Source of the DNA: Baylisascaris procyonis
Taxonomy: Eukaryota; Nematoda; Chromadorea; Rhabditida; Ascarididae
DNA length: 64,000 nucleotides
Assembly (NCBI GenBank): GCA_037389465.1
Contig: JAZARR010000212.1
Coordinates: 6,576,001 to 6,640,000 of the forward strand
Direction: 5' to 3'
The position numbers were made by a program, and so were the translations under genes. Below the pieces are notes generated by a model. That model was not told the DNA's origin, searched no databases, and worked only from the letters and a program-made list of their open reading frames with translations. Below are positions 35,601 through 49,400 of the stretch, one piece after another; position 1 is the stretch's first letter, and the number at the start of each line of letters is the position of its first letter.

Positions 35601-37411
35601 GGATTACTTGCTTCGCAAAATACATTGACCTTAAATACGCGTAAACATACTACACTAAAATAAAATGAAATGAAGGGAAGTGAAAAAGAACCCAGAGATG
35701 AGGACATAACAAGGGTGAGCGATTCCACTCATCGAAACATCCTGTTTCATAAACTGTCCATCAGTAACAAAAATGAGCAACAATGCACCCATATTAAAAC
35801 CGACCACTGAGATTAATTCTATTCGAAGGCTCATATTTCAACCTGGTCGATTATGAAACGCACACTAAACTTCTTTCGAGGTGAAAGGAGCAACCTGAAC
35901 TTTAGTTTAGGTAGTTATCCTAGTATATCAGAACTAAATTTCTTAACCATATTATCACCACTCTTCGAACTAAAAGCACCGGAGAAACAGACAGACGAAC
36001 ATGTACTTATGCGCGCAAGGGAACACCTCTATGATGGATTGTACAAAAATCCAGTTTGTTTACTATAAGAAAAGTAAGAATTTCAGTGACGAGAAATGAA
36101 ACGGACAACGATTAATTACAGATGCTAAAAAAAACAGACAAACAACATCAAAAATTACCATATTAAGCTGTTGAGATTCTTTCATAATTTTCACGGCAGC
36201 TGCGTATTCGGCGTTTTCTAACGAAACGCCATTCGCGGAAAGGATTCGATCGTTGACTCTGAAAGTAAAATTTCATTTAAAAAACGATGAATTTTTATAT
36301 CAACAACGCAATACCGACAACAACTGTACCAATATGCAAAAAGAAGATAAGCGATTTGAAAAATATAGAATATAAAACTTAGAAGTTTCATCCCATCTCA
36401 CAGAACACAACGCAACGAGTGAAACATGTATCGGCGATACCCATGCAGTGACCTCATGCCTAGCCCTTAAGCATCTAAAATGGAGCGGAAAGAATGCGAG
36501 AATTTCCTCTGGGTTGAATTCATTAATGAGTCGCTTTTGGATGAATGTTATGAAAAGACTGGAAATAGATAGGAGGATCCTGCTCAGACGAGTTTTTAAA
36601 AACTTCGACGGAAACGAAGAAAATGTACGCTGATTTACGCTTGAATGCAGTTCCTTTTCCTGTTCATTACGCGTGAATCGTAACGCGCGAAGTGAAAAAA
36701 ACCGGTACCTTTCAAATGACCAGTACTATAAAGCTTTTCTTTACATAGTAGCCACTTCCGTCCCAGCTTTCCCTTTCCTCCCATTCCCTTTCCCCTGCAC
36801 TGAGGAAATGGAGAAGAGCGCATTCTCGGGAAGTTACAAAGGACCGCCGTGAAAGTGGAAAAAGATCAGATGAAAAATGAGGAAAAGAGATCTGTGTGAG
36901 AATTAAAAAACAATGGTGAGCAAAAATTGATGAAATATCACGTAGGGATTTGATTGAAATTGCAGATGGCTGCTGCCTTAAACTAATACAACATTGAGCA
37001 GTGCAAACATCGTTGCTCGCAGTAAAGTTTTTGTGATGTGACCACTCAGTTGAACTAAAACAAATTATACCTACGCATCCTCATGCCAACAATACAGGGT
37101 AATAAAAGTTCAGTGAAACTCTTTATATTCTGGGCTAACAGCTCGACTCCACTCTATTTACCTGCCTTGTTTAGTGAGATGCAAAGAAACGAAAATATTT
37201 ATGAGAATAGGTGATAAAAGCATTTCAAACTACAGTGAACCGCAGATTATTACCAGATCGAAAATGAAGCTAGTATAAGCCTCGAAAACCTCTCACATTT
37301 GAAATTTCTTTCCATAACGAAGCCACTTTAGTCCTTCTGCTAGAGGTTATCGAAAAACGACACAGAAAAAATCGAGAATGTCTCGAAAATTCAAAAATAA
37401 GCGACCAACTT

Positions 37412-37467
<56 letters not shown>

Positions 37468-40400
37468 TAGATAGATAGATATATAGATAGATTCTGAGGT
37501 AGACACACATCAAGTTCTCACTAAATGTGCACATGAACATGTCAAATGCATTTATAACGAAATCAGTAAGCACTACAGTACCATCACAAAAAGTAGCATA
37601 AGAATTTCAAGATCGCATAGCTCAGAAGGGATAAAATGCTAAAAACTACAGCCGACAACTGCTAGTAGCACAACACCCAGATGAGATATAAGCTAAAAGT
37701 GTGGGGAACAGGAATGGCTTACTGAACCAGGCCCCAAGCGGGTCCCGAGGGTACAACGTCACTCACAACCACTGCCGGATCACCCGACGTGAAATGCGGG
37801 TTATCGCGTCCACCAGAGACCGCAATTCCAAATCCAACTGCCGGAACCTGCAAACGCTTTTCTTTAATGCCAAAATCAAGGGCTCTTACAATAACATTAT
37901 GAACAGCACAGTCATGCCAAGCAGATAAATATCCAACGTAATACAAAAAATTAAAAATGGGCACATAATTAAGAGAACAGCATTGATTTCATAATCTACT
38001 TCTAATTCAGCTTCAAAAAGCGTCATCTACATTCGTGCAAACAGGTGTGCATGCCATAATCATTCTTAAAGTGCAGCAAAAGCAACATTCCTTCCGCTGA
38101 ATGAACGGCCCTACCTCCAAATGCATTATCCCAAAATATAGTTACGAAATGCATTCAACGAACGATGTTATAGAGTGTGCTAAATTAAAATTGTCATAAG
38201 AAAGATAGGTCAGTGTCAACAGATAAAGGATTCTTAAATGGTTATGAAAAGCAAAAATATGATACAACGCGTCCCCCTTCCAAAGCGCATCGTACGCCAT
38301 CAAAGTTGAGAAACTTTTAAAGGAAGAAGAATGGGACTCAGTCGGGAGAACCAACAGTTGCTTCGGGAGGGAGTCCTGCGAACCGCAACGATAATACAGC
38401 ATCGGTGCACTAGGCAAGCGGACAGCGCTGTATTACAGCAAGCAATTCGTTACTAAGTGCTTGGCAAAGCCTTTACTCTTTGGCATCGCCAAGCTCGAAC
38501 AACATAAGGCTAGAGCCCGCAGAAGAGCTGCCCAGTTCCGGTGTACAGAGCGCCTCCGCCCATCAGCGCCATCCACGAAGGCTGTCCAAAACAACTGCAA
38601 CTCTGCCTCCTTCAATATAAATCTTCCGGTAGAGTTCACCGCTTATTTCTGTTGACGCCGTTTGATCTACGTAACGTGAAGACAAGATTGCCAGCCATAA
38701 ATGTGCAACTTCCTCCAAGCGCTCTCTATCACTAGCGGAAAACCTCCCTAGCCGGGGCAACGATTGAACGTAGGGTGGGAAAAGAGGATGGGAATTACGA
38801 GAAACTAGCAGGATTTAAAGCAATAAATGCAAGAAAGCAGCAGATGAAAAATGAAGAAGAAATGTTACCATAAGTAATGCGATGAGAGGGATAAAAAAAC
38901 AAGCGCAAAGATTTGGAGAAGAGAAAAGAGAGGGATTCGAGCACCGAAAGGTTCCAAACGATGGGGAAGTGGTTGGTCTCATGAAGGTAAGCAAAATGAC
39001 TACAGATTACTAAAAGAAATTCTTGATATAGAAAGGTTAGCCAATTTTTTAAAAATATCTAAAATTTACACAGAAGCAACGCCCAATATTGCAAAATTCT
39101 TTCAAACCGTATATGACCTAATTAGAGCAATTGCTGCTTCGTGTGTGGCCATATTCGCCGGGAAATTATTTACCTGCATAATACTAAGTCACTAGTCGAT
39201 TGTTCATTAGACCTCAGATGGTGATCGATGACTTTTTTGCTCGATTAGCCATATCTTGTGCTACGCATTGTTTGTGAAGGCTAACCGATCAGCTCAAACT
39301 TTTACGCAAATTTATTCACACATATGATTCTATTCCAAACTGTCAATAGCTCGGTTGTTTGCATACCCTACTGAACAATGTCGAAAAAAAACGTGCATAT
39401 TCACCTTGAGCCTTCCTTACCGCTCGTAATTCTCGACACTCCCACTAGTTCATAATAACAGACAGACGGCTCATCCGCACAGAAGGCCAAATTATGACCC
39501 CAGCGTGGAAACGACAACGGCTGCCACGACCCTACTTTCACAGCTCAGCTATTAAAAGTTGACGATGCATCTCTGCACCATTTGAGTAAAAATGAAACAA
39601 GTAGAGGTGTTGCCCGCATTCAGTGCATCCTCAAGTTGAACTGGACACCGAGAGCATGCATATAGCGAAGCAAACAGGATGGAAACGAAGCACTTGCTCA
39701 CAAAAAATGTTCGTTATCTTCAAAATTTATTATTTTTGCTATTTCTTTCGTTTTCAATCTTCGATTTTCAAGCACGTAACATTAACCTTCAATTTCCAAC
39801 AAATACGTAATTTTCGAAAGTAGTAATTTTGTAACTTCAAAAATAACGGAAGTAACTGCGTTGGAGAGCGAAAGCAGGCGTGAATTTGGAAAACGATAGT
39901 TCGCCAATAAAGAGTTAACTTGAGGCAAACTTGAACTTTTTTAGCACAACACTCCAGCTAACGAGGCTAATCAGCAAACCTGCATATAACGAATCTATGT
40001 TCATGAAAAATACTGAAAAAAAAACTTCGGAACTTTTCGTGCCTCAGTTATGATTATCCAACGATTCTAAAGTTCTAAAAGACTTCTAAAAGAATCCCGT
40101 ACCGTGAGAGTTTTAAAAGTGATTGTCGCTAGAAACTGCCATTTCGATCCTCACAACATGCAAACCTAAGGCGGATCGAGGAGGTACTGCAAAAGTTTTC
40201 TTTCGCCAGCATCCAGATCACGAGCTACACAAGCTATACTTAATGGTCATTAGCTGATATAATGAAACAAATGCATGCTTATTCCAAGCAAGTGTACGAG
40301 TTCTACAATAGCTAAAAATCCCTCCTACCTTCCTTCTTATGGTCACGAAATCTTAGCCATATACAACTAAGAGAAAAGTGCGCAAATGAAATTACTGCTA

Positions 40401-43400
40401 AGCGCAAGCTAAACGATCTGGTTAGAAGAAAGTAAGCAGAAAATAAATACAGGTAGAACATTCATTGTAAGCATCACACAATACATCCTCTAATACCGAC
40501 AAATAAGGACGACACTTACCTACTACATCATTTAGAACGCACCTTATACTGCTGCGAGCATGAGAGCACAATGATATTACTGTGAAGTAAGGTAATACCG
40601 ATGAAAGGGTTTCATATATGCTCGATAGAAAAAATAAAAACAGTATGCATAAATACATCGACAGAAGCAGAACTGCGAAAATATTAGAAGTAAAAATAAG
40701 CAAGCAAAAAGACTAGAACTTAAAGATGAAGATTTATTTCGACCGGGGAAGTCGCAGTACGTCAACCATAAAACACCACAGTAAAATCTCTGAATGCCTC
40801 ATCTAAAGTCAAATTTTGAACCACACAGTACAACCCTCTGCGAAGTATATAATCGAAGTTCGTTACGTGCCAACCTAAACCATTTAGTAAAAGCGAACCG
40901 CTGCCGACTCCACACTCGAAGGAATACAGAACCGCTCGGATGGAATCTTTCAAAACAGCAACGGGAAATTGCAACAAGGAGCATCAAGATATGGCAGATT
41001 CTCGGCGCATTTGAAAATACAGTGTCTCTACTCCTTTCCTCATGAACAATGACGGTCAGTTTGAAGGATTTTCCCCAGAAAAAAAATTTTCGAAGAACAG
41101 GGTAAAAAAAGAAACGAGGGTAATTATTAATCTATTTATTTCAGCGTTTCGAAGTGGTAAAACATACAAGTATGTGAATATGAGCAGCAAAGAAGAGCAA
41201 AACGTTGCAAAAACGTTCAAATTATTTGCCTCTTCAACGTAAATTACTAACTCTTGAAACGAAAAAATCCTGTTTTTAGTGGCACTGCTCGCGACCAACC
41301 CATCTTCGCATTAAAGCATTCAACGTTTTCATTTTTCCTTTAGCGCATTCGCTCGATTATGTTAAACTTTAAACAGCGAGTAAGGCCGAATAGGTCGGAT
41401 TCAGCTTAAACGCTTGAGCATTCCTCTCTTCCGCGATGTGTTCTTTTTCGGAATATTACAACTTCCCAGAAAATTACTTCTCTTGCTTCCGGCAAAAAGC
41501 CCTGCATTGACAATGTAAACGTTGACCCTTGCGTTATCCCGTGGTTGGGCAATAAAGAAGAAATGTGACACATCGAATAAGTGTATATCCTCTGAGATTT
41601 CAATAACCAACTCACGACGCCAGGGACATTCAGCTTTTTCTTAGTTCTTTTAAACGCCCTCTACATAATTCACTTGCTGTTGGGGTTTGGCAGTCTAGCA
41701 TCAGTTTCAACTAGAAGTTGGTGTTTTGGATAGAACAATAGAAAGAATTGAAAGCTGCACTTGATCAGGAAGTCATGCAATTTTTAATGCGAAGTCTTGA
41801 TCGCATAAACAGAATGAAACGTTAGAGCGTTGAAGTTCAGCTTCGCAGACATATATGAATATCTGCACATACACATGAACCTGGGCAATTTTCTTCATAA
41901 GCGAATGGAATTACTATAGAGAGGGAATGAAAAACGTGAAGTAACAAGGAAAAAACAGGAATCTAGATCACAATGTGTATACGCATATTTCAACTAAAGA
42001 CTACAACGATGAATTGCAAACGATACATCCGCAAAGGCAAGTAGAGAAAGAAAACTGAAAAACTGCATAAGCAATTTGTGATTGCAAAGAAACGGTGCAA
42101 AAAAAAAAAAAACCGCACTGATGGGAAGATGTGAAAATTGAAAAGATGGACTTTTTATTTAAAAACATCTTGCCTGTAAAAGACTGAAAGGGAAAATAAC
42201 ATCCTATATTCAAAGTAAAATGAAAAGAAACCAACAAGCTTCATGCGAAATAATAATGCAGCAGATTCCAAATGACAAAAAGAAAAGAAAAAATGGGAAC
42301 ATAAAATAGAGTAGAATCCCTGATGTGCAAGATTCCGATTAAAACAGAAAATTTTTAAGACAGATGGAATGCTTTTCGGTAATAGCGTATGGGAAAAATC
42401 ACCGTAAAAGCCCGACTACATGTATTTCGACGTGCACAATTTTCCGAGGTGCCTCTAAAATTTCTCTAATTTTTCAAAATTTCTTCTAAAAAAAACATTT
42501 TCCGATATTCCCTGGAAGGGGCGTTAGAACGTTTTGATCTGTTTGGTTAGTGAACTTTACGTGCGTGTTGAATTCTGTACGAACTAACGCCAGACGTTTT
42601 ATTTTTATTCGCGCAAAATCAACCCGAACTGAACGACTTCCACTGCACAGTTGTAGAAGGACAACTTACAATTGACAATATCCCGAAATTTTTTCGGTCT
42701 TGTTGGGAATAGATATTATCGAAGACGGCTTGAACTAATAGGAGGTTAAAACAAAAATCACCGACTTCAAAGAGAATCAGAGAGAATGACTGAGGCGTTG
42801 TGCTATAGATGCCTACATCTCGGGATTACGATAGCCGATGGAGAGAAATAGCATGTATTCCTGCTAGATTCGATGGAATTGAATGATGACAAAAAATTTC
42901 ACAGAAATCGACGCTCGGAAAAAAAATCCAACAGCAATCGCATCCCTGGCTGATCAGCAAGCACCCAAACGGCTTCTGATCGAAATCCAAACAGCTTCTG
43001 ATGCGTCCATCAAGCCTCGCCCGATCAAACACGCAGCAATATATAGCCATCTAATAAACTTGCTTGGAACGGAGAAAGACAACAACCTTTTTCAAAGCAA
43101 AGTTCTTGCATTTCCTTCTTGATAGTGTTTGACAAAGAATACTTTCCCCTTTACCTCCTCAAATGGTCACATAACTGAGTTTAAAGTGTGAGTAATTCTG
43201 GCACACCTATCTGCTATTTCAATGAACCCCTTATTGTCTGTCCTCGTTCAAGCTCGTCAAATCCCCAAGCAGAATTTGAATGTACAACGGGAAGAGAGGG
43301 GAAGATGAAGCGGGAAGCGCAAGCAGATCAAGATACACTATGAATAATGAGTTTTCAAGATCACAAAAACATTTCTAGAACTGCCTTGTATTACAGGATT

Positions 43401-46400
43401 ATGTAGAGATAGTTTTGTTCAAGAATTTTCATTCCCTTAGTTAAGTCTAATTTTTTCTCAAATAGGAAGAAAATTCGTTTTGCTTCCAAACTGCTTGCCA
43501 GCGCCGAAAAGCCGAATGACATTCGCAGCGTTCACAGTGAATATGCCTAAAAGCGGAATAGTTATTAGGAAGATTCACAACCAGAAGTAATGATGCAAAC
43601 TCTAAATGCAATCAACTCGGCCGCGGTTTGCCCAGGAAAATTCATATAGGCGAAACGTACGAGACGTGCACTTGTCCGAGACAAACAGCAGCTTCCAAAG
43701 TAAATTACAATCTCGAGTAGTCCTTCAACAGAATTTGACTGCACTACAACGTGCTCCTACTCCCCAAGAAAAGCGCAGCCTTTAAGATGTACTTTATAAT
43801 CACCTTTTCCTATGCTCGCCTGACTTTGCCACAAATTGCCACTATTCATGACGCCCGACATGAGGGCTGCTCCGCGCAGTTGAATGAGCAAGATACTCAA
43901 GTCCTGAACAAAAATTCAAGTTCAGCTTTCTTTTAGCTCCGTCCCTCTCTTCCCAACCACATTGAAGATAATGAAGCGATAGCAAAAAAAGAAACAGTAT
44001 GCTGCATAAACTTCTCGTTGCCAATGCACTAATCGCTGCCACATGAGATGCAGAAGGATTTGAAATTCAGCGGACAAAGTTATCTGCTGCAGATCTCGAA
44101 ACCTGGATCCTGGGGATAGCACCTTTCTCCCGATTACCAACCGCATCTATTTCACTTGACATCTAAACTGTCTGATGTATAGTTGAAGAACAGAATTTTA
44201 ATAAAATTCGACCTCAATTCTGGCCGTGACGGAAGCCCCAGCTCACTTGTTCACATAACCGTGAGCAAACGTTGATTCCTATCCTGGAAACAGCTGCAAT
44301 CTGAAGCAGCCTAAACCCAGACACGCAAGCAACAACCCTCCCCTCAGTATTCACAGGTATTGATCATGGATCCAGTCACGACCGAGAACGGCTTAAACCG
44401 AAGTCCAAAGATGCAACGATTTCTGCCAGCTCCGGTTATTCACTATCACGTTAAGACAAAAAGAAGCGGTAAAAATCAAATGCTCTCAGTCTTTTATAAC
44501 GTGTTCTGCCCTGAACGACATCACAGCACGTTTTCTAAGTGGGTGGTCCGCAAAAACGATGACCACCATATTCGAAGACAGTTTTCAGTTTTCTTTCATG
44601 GAGGGAATTCACCTTCCACATGGTCGTATCTCGACAGTGCACATCGTTCGAAAATATCAAACGAATAATGGGAAAGAAAATAAGCAAACGGCATCGCTGG
44701 ACAACGTGAACGAGGTGCCATATGGCGAAAAAAATTGCCCTTTGTGATTTGATTTCTTCTACCATTTCCCACCTCCTCCCCCTCCTCCTTCCCTCATCTC
44801 AACCACAGTCTTCTTCGCCAGGAATTGTTATAACGAATCGCCTCATAATCGGCAGCGCATAGACTCCTATTCAAGAACTGCAGATGCTTGTCTATGGAAG
44901 TTTCTCCAAGAATTGCGGGCTGTTCAACTAAAAAATCATTCAATCTCTCACTCGCGTGGTTCGTTTGTTGGAATCAAACACTTTGAAGACTTCAAAAATG
45001 TCATAGAAACGTCTGAATTATTTCAGATTTCTGTTTTTTCACTGTTACGAAAAGATATCTGGTGAACTGTTTGAAATACTTTTGGGCAACCTATGTGATA
45101 AAATTTCTACTGTGCTGCAAAACAAATTACTGAAGAAAGAGAGCGATAGACGACTGAAGTAGCAGTTACGGGAAACCCAGACTAAGCACTCGAAGAATCC
45201 TTTAGGAAGTACTCTATATGAGTCGTATCGTAACTGATCGATGTGTACTTTAGGAAGCGAAAACAGCGTCAACAATCACACTGTGTGATGGATAGATGCA
45301 TGAGAAAAGAAACATTTTACAACAAGCAGTTTTTTTTTCCACTTCCGTGAAATGTCAATCGACGATTATTCATAAGCAAAATTTCAACTCCTCTCTCGAA
45401 ATCTTTCGAGTAGAAGGAATAACGAATAACACTGAAGTATTGTAATTAAAAATGGAAAAAAGGAAACTATGAAATGTTTGTAGCATATGGTAAAAGTTCT
45501 ACTCAACAAAAAATCTTCCCCAGCGGCGATGTTGTCATAACGTTTCCTTCTTTTAAGCAAGAACATAGGGTAGCTGAAAAATGTGGAACGGGATCTCGCG
45601 GAGTATACATGGGGCAAAAATTTCTCCGAATGCGAATAGAAGGATAAATATCAGCTCTCATTTTGAATTTGTGGGCCACTTCGTAAAGTACCTATATCAT
45701 GGGAATGAATGTTATAGGAGAAAAGGAAAAACAGATTGCAGCTACTAGCATATAAACCCACTGAAGGTTTTAGTCACCTTCGAAATTCGAAGTAAAAAGT
45801 CAAAAAACTTTCCAGTCTGTGCATTGTGCAGCTGGAGCTGAACAAATATAATGGTGCGAGGAGGATGTTATAGGACCTATTACTCCCCTTTCTCTATACA
45901 TACGTCACGTAGCAACAAGTTCATATTTTGCCCTCCCCCCGCGTCTCCACGCTGCTAACATTGCAGTTCCTCTCGTGCAACACCACCTCTCCCCCACCGC
46001 TATTCACATTGCTACCAGCCTTCATTGGGATGAACAGCACTACTGAAAATACGATAGAGGCAGACGATAGCAGCGTTCATGCGACGGTCCGCTAGTAACA
46101 TCCAAAGCAGACATGCTTCAAAGAACGAATGTAAGAAGGAATGAACAGCGCTGATGAAATTATGGAGAAAAATGGCGAAAGTGTGCTAATTTTTGCGAAC
46201 CTTCCTCGTAAGATGCGAGAGCACTCAGGCTCGAGATGTCTCTAAACAGCGCGTCGCTAGTTTGCAGCTACTAAAACTGGACTCGTTAAAAGGGTACTAA
46301 TCAAAGTCGTCGAAAGTATTCCTAGTGCTTTATTCACTTACAACTTAAGCGCCAAGTTTCCCGTTTTCACCTATTATGTCCATTCAAATATCCATTTTAT

Positions 46401-49400
46401 GCGATGCAAGAAGCTTTCCGAGCTCCTATCATGCGATCATCGATGCAAACCTCACTAGTCGCTATTAACTCGGCGAAAACCACAAAATAACTGTGGTTCT
46501 TTGCTGGAAATTATGCGTAAAAGTTGTAGCTGAATATACCATATGCAGAAGCGCTCGAAAACATTCCCCCTTCAAGGTAGCTAAAGGCTTCAGCTTATAC
46601 GCACCTCGCTCTATTAATGCAATTAATGATCGCAACAAATTCCCTTTTCTAAAAGTTTATCGTTTTCTAAACATCGATGCAAGCGGTCTGAGGTTCGTTC
46701 AGCGACCATGAAGAAGAAGTGGCATATCAACTTGAACACATTCAATTCTAAGTTACCATCGACGAGCACAATCAGAGAATGAAAAAAAAACACTAAGTGC
46801 TTAGCCGATTCAAGAAAACCTTAGGGCACAGGCAAGAGTGAGAAAACAGTAGCGAAATGCAGCAGCAAAAGCGATGGGAAATGCGTTTTTGCATTCATCA
46901 GTACTGCGACATTCGGGCACGGCTATATGGGCATGACGTTTACTAAAAGCAGTCCTATCCCCGAATCGACAAGGACCTGCTGCTTTGAGCACAAATACAA
47001 GCAGCTTAAGCACGACTACAAGGATCTGCAACAACAAGCACGACTGCCCACAGAACTAAATGATCAACGAACACATCAGCCACAGATTTCATGCTTCCAA
47101 TTTCCTCAGCACTTAACAGCTTGAAAGTTCATGAAATCTCATAAGATAAAAATTATTGAATAAGCAATTGCTACCGCACCAAGGACGACAAGTATAAAAT
47201 ATCATGCCCCTGAGCTCTAATATATATCCAACGAAGTATCGAGGATTCGAGCCCACGAAACAGAAGACGAGGCGACGATATGTCCAAAAAAGGATTGCAG
47301 AACTCGCACCTTTAAGGGAAATAATCGAGTTTTTAGCCGTTCCGCGCAAATACAATTAACATGCATTGAGACGATCAACGATTAAAATTTCCTTTTTTTA
47401 TATGCAACGGCCAAGCGAGCTTCCATTTCTGCTCGTTGCTTATATGTCGATAAGTTCATTAGCTAATAAAATGCGTCGGCCTGCAGTTTCGGTGAGCCAA
47501 TATCGAACTTTTTAAATCCTCGAGGATTCAATGAGTTTAGTGGAGATCCTCAACTAATTGTCCTTAAGTCAAAAGTAATCATAAATGAGAAGTCTGAGGT
47601 CGATATAAAACTCATCAAATGATAAGCCGATAACGCTGAATCATGAATTATAGAATTCTTTGGGTTGACGATTACAACCGTCAATTTTATGCTTCTAGAT
47701 TCCCGGAAGAATTCTTCAAAAAACGCTACAAGCGGAAACACAAATATTTTGCAGCGCAGTGCGCACAATGCCCCATAAGAATCTCCCAATGAAATATCTT
47801 ATCCTGATTTTACTCTTATAGAGCAGTAAACAAAATAACCAGCAACAGCCACTAATGAAGAATCCGAAAGAAAATAGCCTAGCATCCTGAATAACTTAAT
47901 AATAACGAAACAATAACAAAGCAAGCTGTAAGCTGACTAATAATACTGCCAATGCATTAATAGCAGCATAAAAAGGGCGACTAAAAGACGAGCAAAAGAA
48001 AGTAATGAACACATTAAGCGGGTAGGCAAACGAGCGGCACTTCCGGCAACTGTTTTTAAAAGTGAGCCGTCGACGCGCTTAACTATGAATGCCTCATCAC
48101 AGGTTACAGCAAAAAACGCCTTCGAAAACAAAGAGAATACATTTTCAACGGAATGTAAAAAAAAGTTGCACCTCCAATCACCGATTTCTAATACTGTTTG
48201 TTCACAGATCAAAGCGGCAGCACATTACAAGGAAGTAAAAAAAAGCGGACACCAAGACGTACTCTAGCATCGATAACGCTAAAAAGCACAACCAATGGCC
48301 ACTGCAAAACAACAAAGCTGACCCACCCGACGAAGAGTGACGGAGAGCAGTTGCCAACTTACGGCGCCGCCACTTGCCTGAAACACAAAACGTCGTACAA
48401 TGCGGGAAATGCACCTCAACGCTTAGTCAACCAGCAAGCGCCAGCCAACCCATCACCTAGCTTCCACTTAATGCCCGCTTGTCATTTCGAATCTAGTGCG
48501 TACACCTTCAAAATATACCAACACCTACTGATTGACATATTCTAATAATTGCTTTCTCAACCTGCCACTTCTGCATCGAAAAAAAAAGCATCCATATTGC
48601 ATAGTTTGCAACAATTCCCTCCCCACGTGCAAGTTACGGTGCATGAGATCTTCGATCTATTGCACTGAAGTTATAGTAGCGCTCCAGAAGAACACTCAAG
48701 TGTGAAGCTTAATCAGAAAAACTATAAATGATTCATACTATTCGGTTACATAAAGCAAATAGGGCCGCATGCAACTTTCTAGACAGACATTCATTCACGG
48801 AACACAATGCTTTTAAAGGGATCAGAAAGCTTATATAAACACCATCAGCTTCTGGTTGCCGACGTTCAATATACATCAGCTTGTATGAAAACTCATAACT
48901 TTCACAGCACAAGCGAATTTGAGAGGAGAGGTGTTGAAAATAGGTGATTTCACGGAGGAGAAGGTAAAGAATGCTCCAAATAAAGTCACTTTTGAAAATA
49001 TCGTTACGTCAAGCTGTTGAAAGAAAAAAAAAAAAAAATACAACTATGAGTTCAATTTTCTATGCTTCTATATTGAGATGTCGCCGCTAACGATGAACGT
49101 CAAAGCACATTTTGCATAATACCACTGAACGAGTGGCAAAGACAATTAAGTGGAAAACTCAGCAGTAGTCACCCAAAACACTCTCTTAGCAAAAATAAAA
49201 AATTAAGGATGAGAGATGTCGTAAAAGTGGAATAGTAAAATTTCGAGACTGGCATCGAGTATTGTAACGCATATCATAAGTCATCTCGGAAAGACATTTC
49301 GAATGGGATTCGCAAACAAAGGAAAATGAGGCGGCATCAATCAGATACAAATAAAATTGGGCAAGAAAGAACAATTGTAAGCCTTCGTTTTTAGAATGAG

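Noticed and set aside
40329..40354. Mini-exon on - encoding FVTIRRK as the first PDZ1 strand
   Set aside because: Poor acceptor and a worse match than exon 2 (48327-48377), which has consensus splice sites and the conserved Trp.
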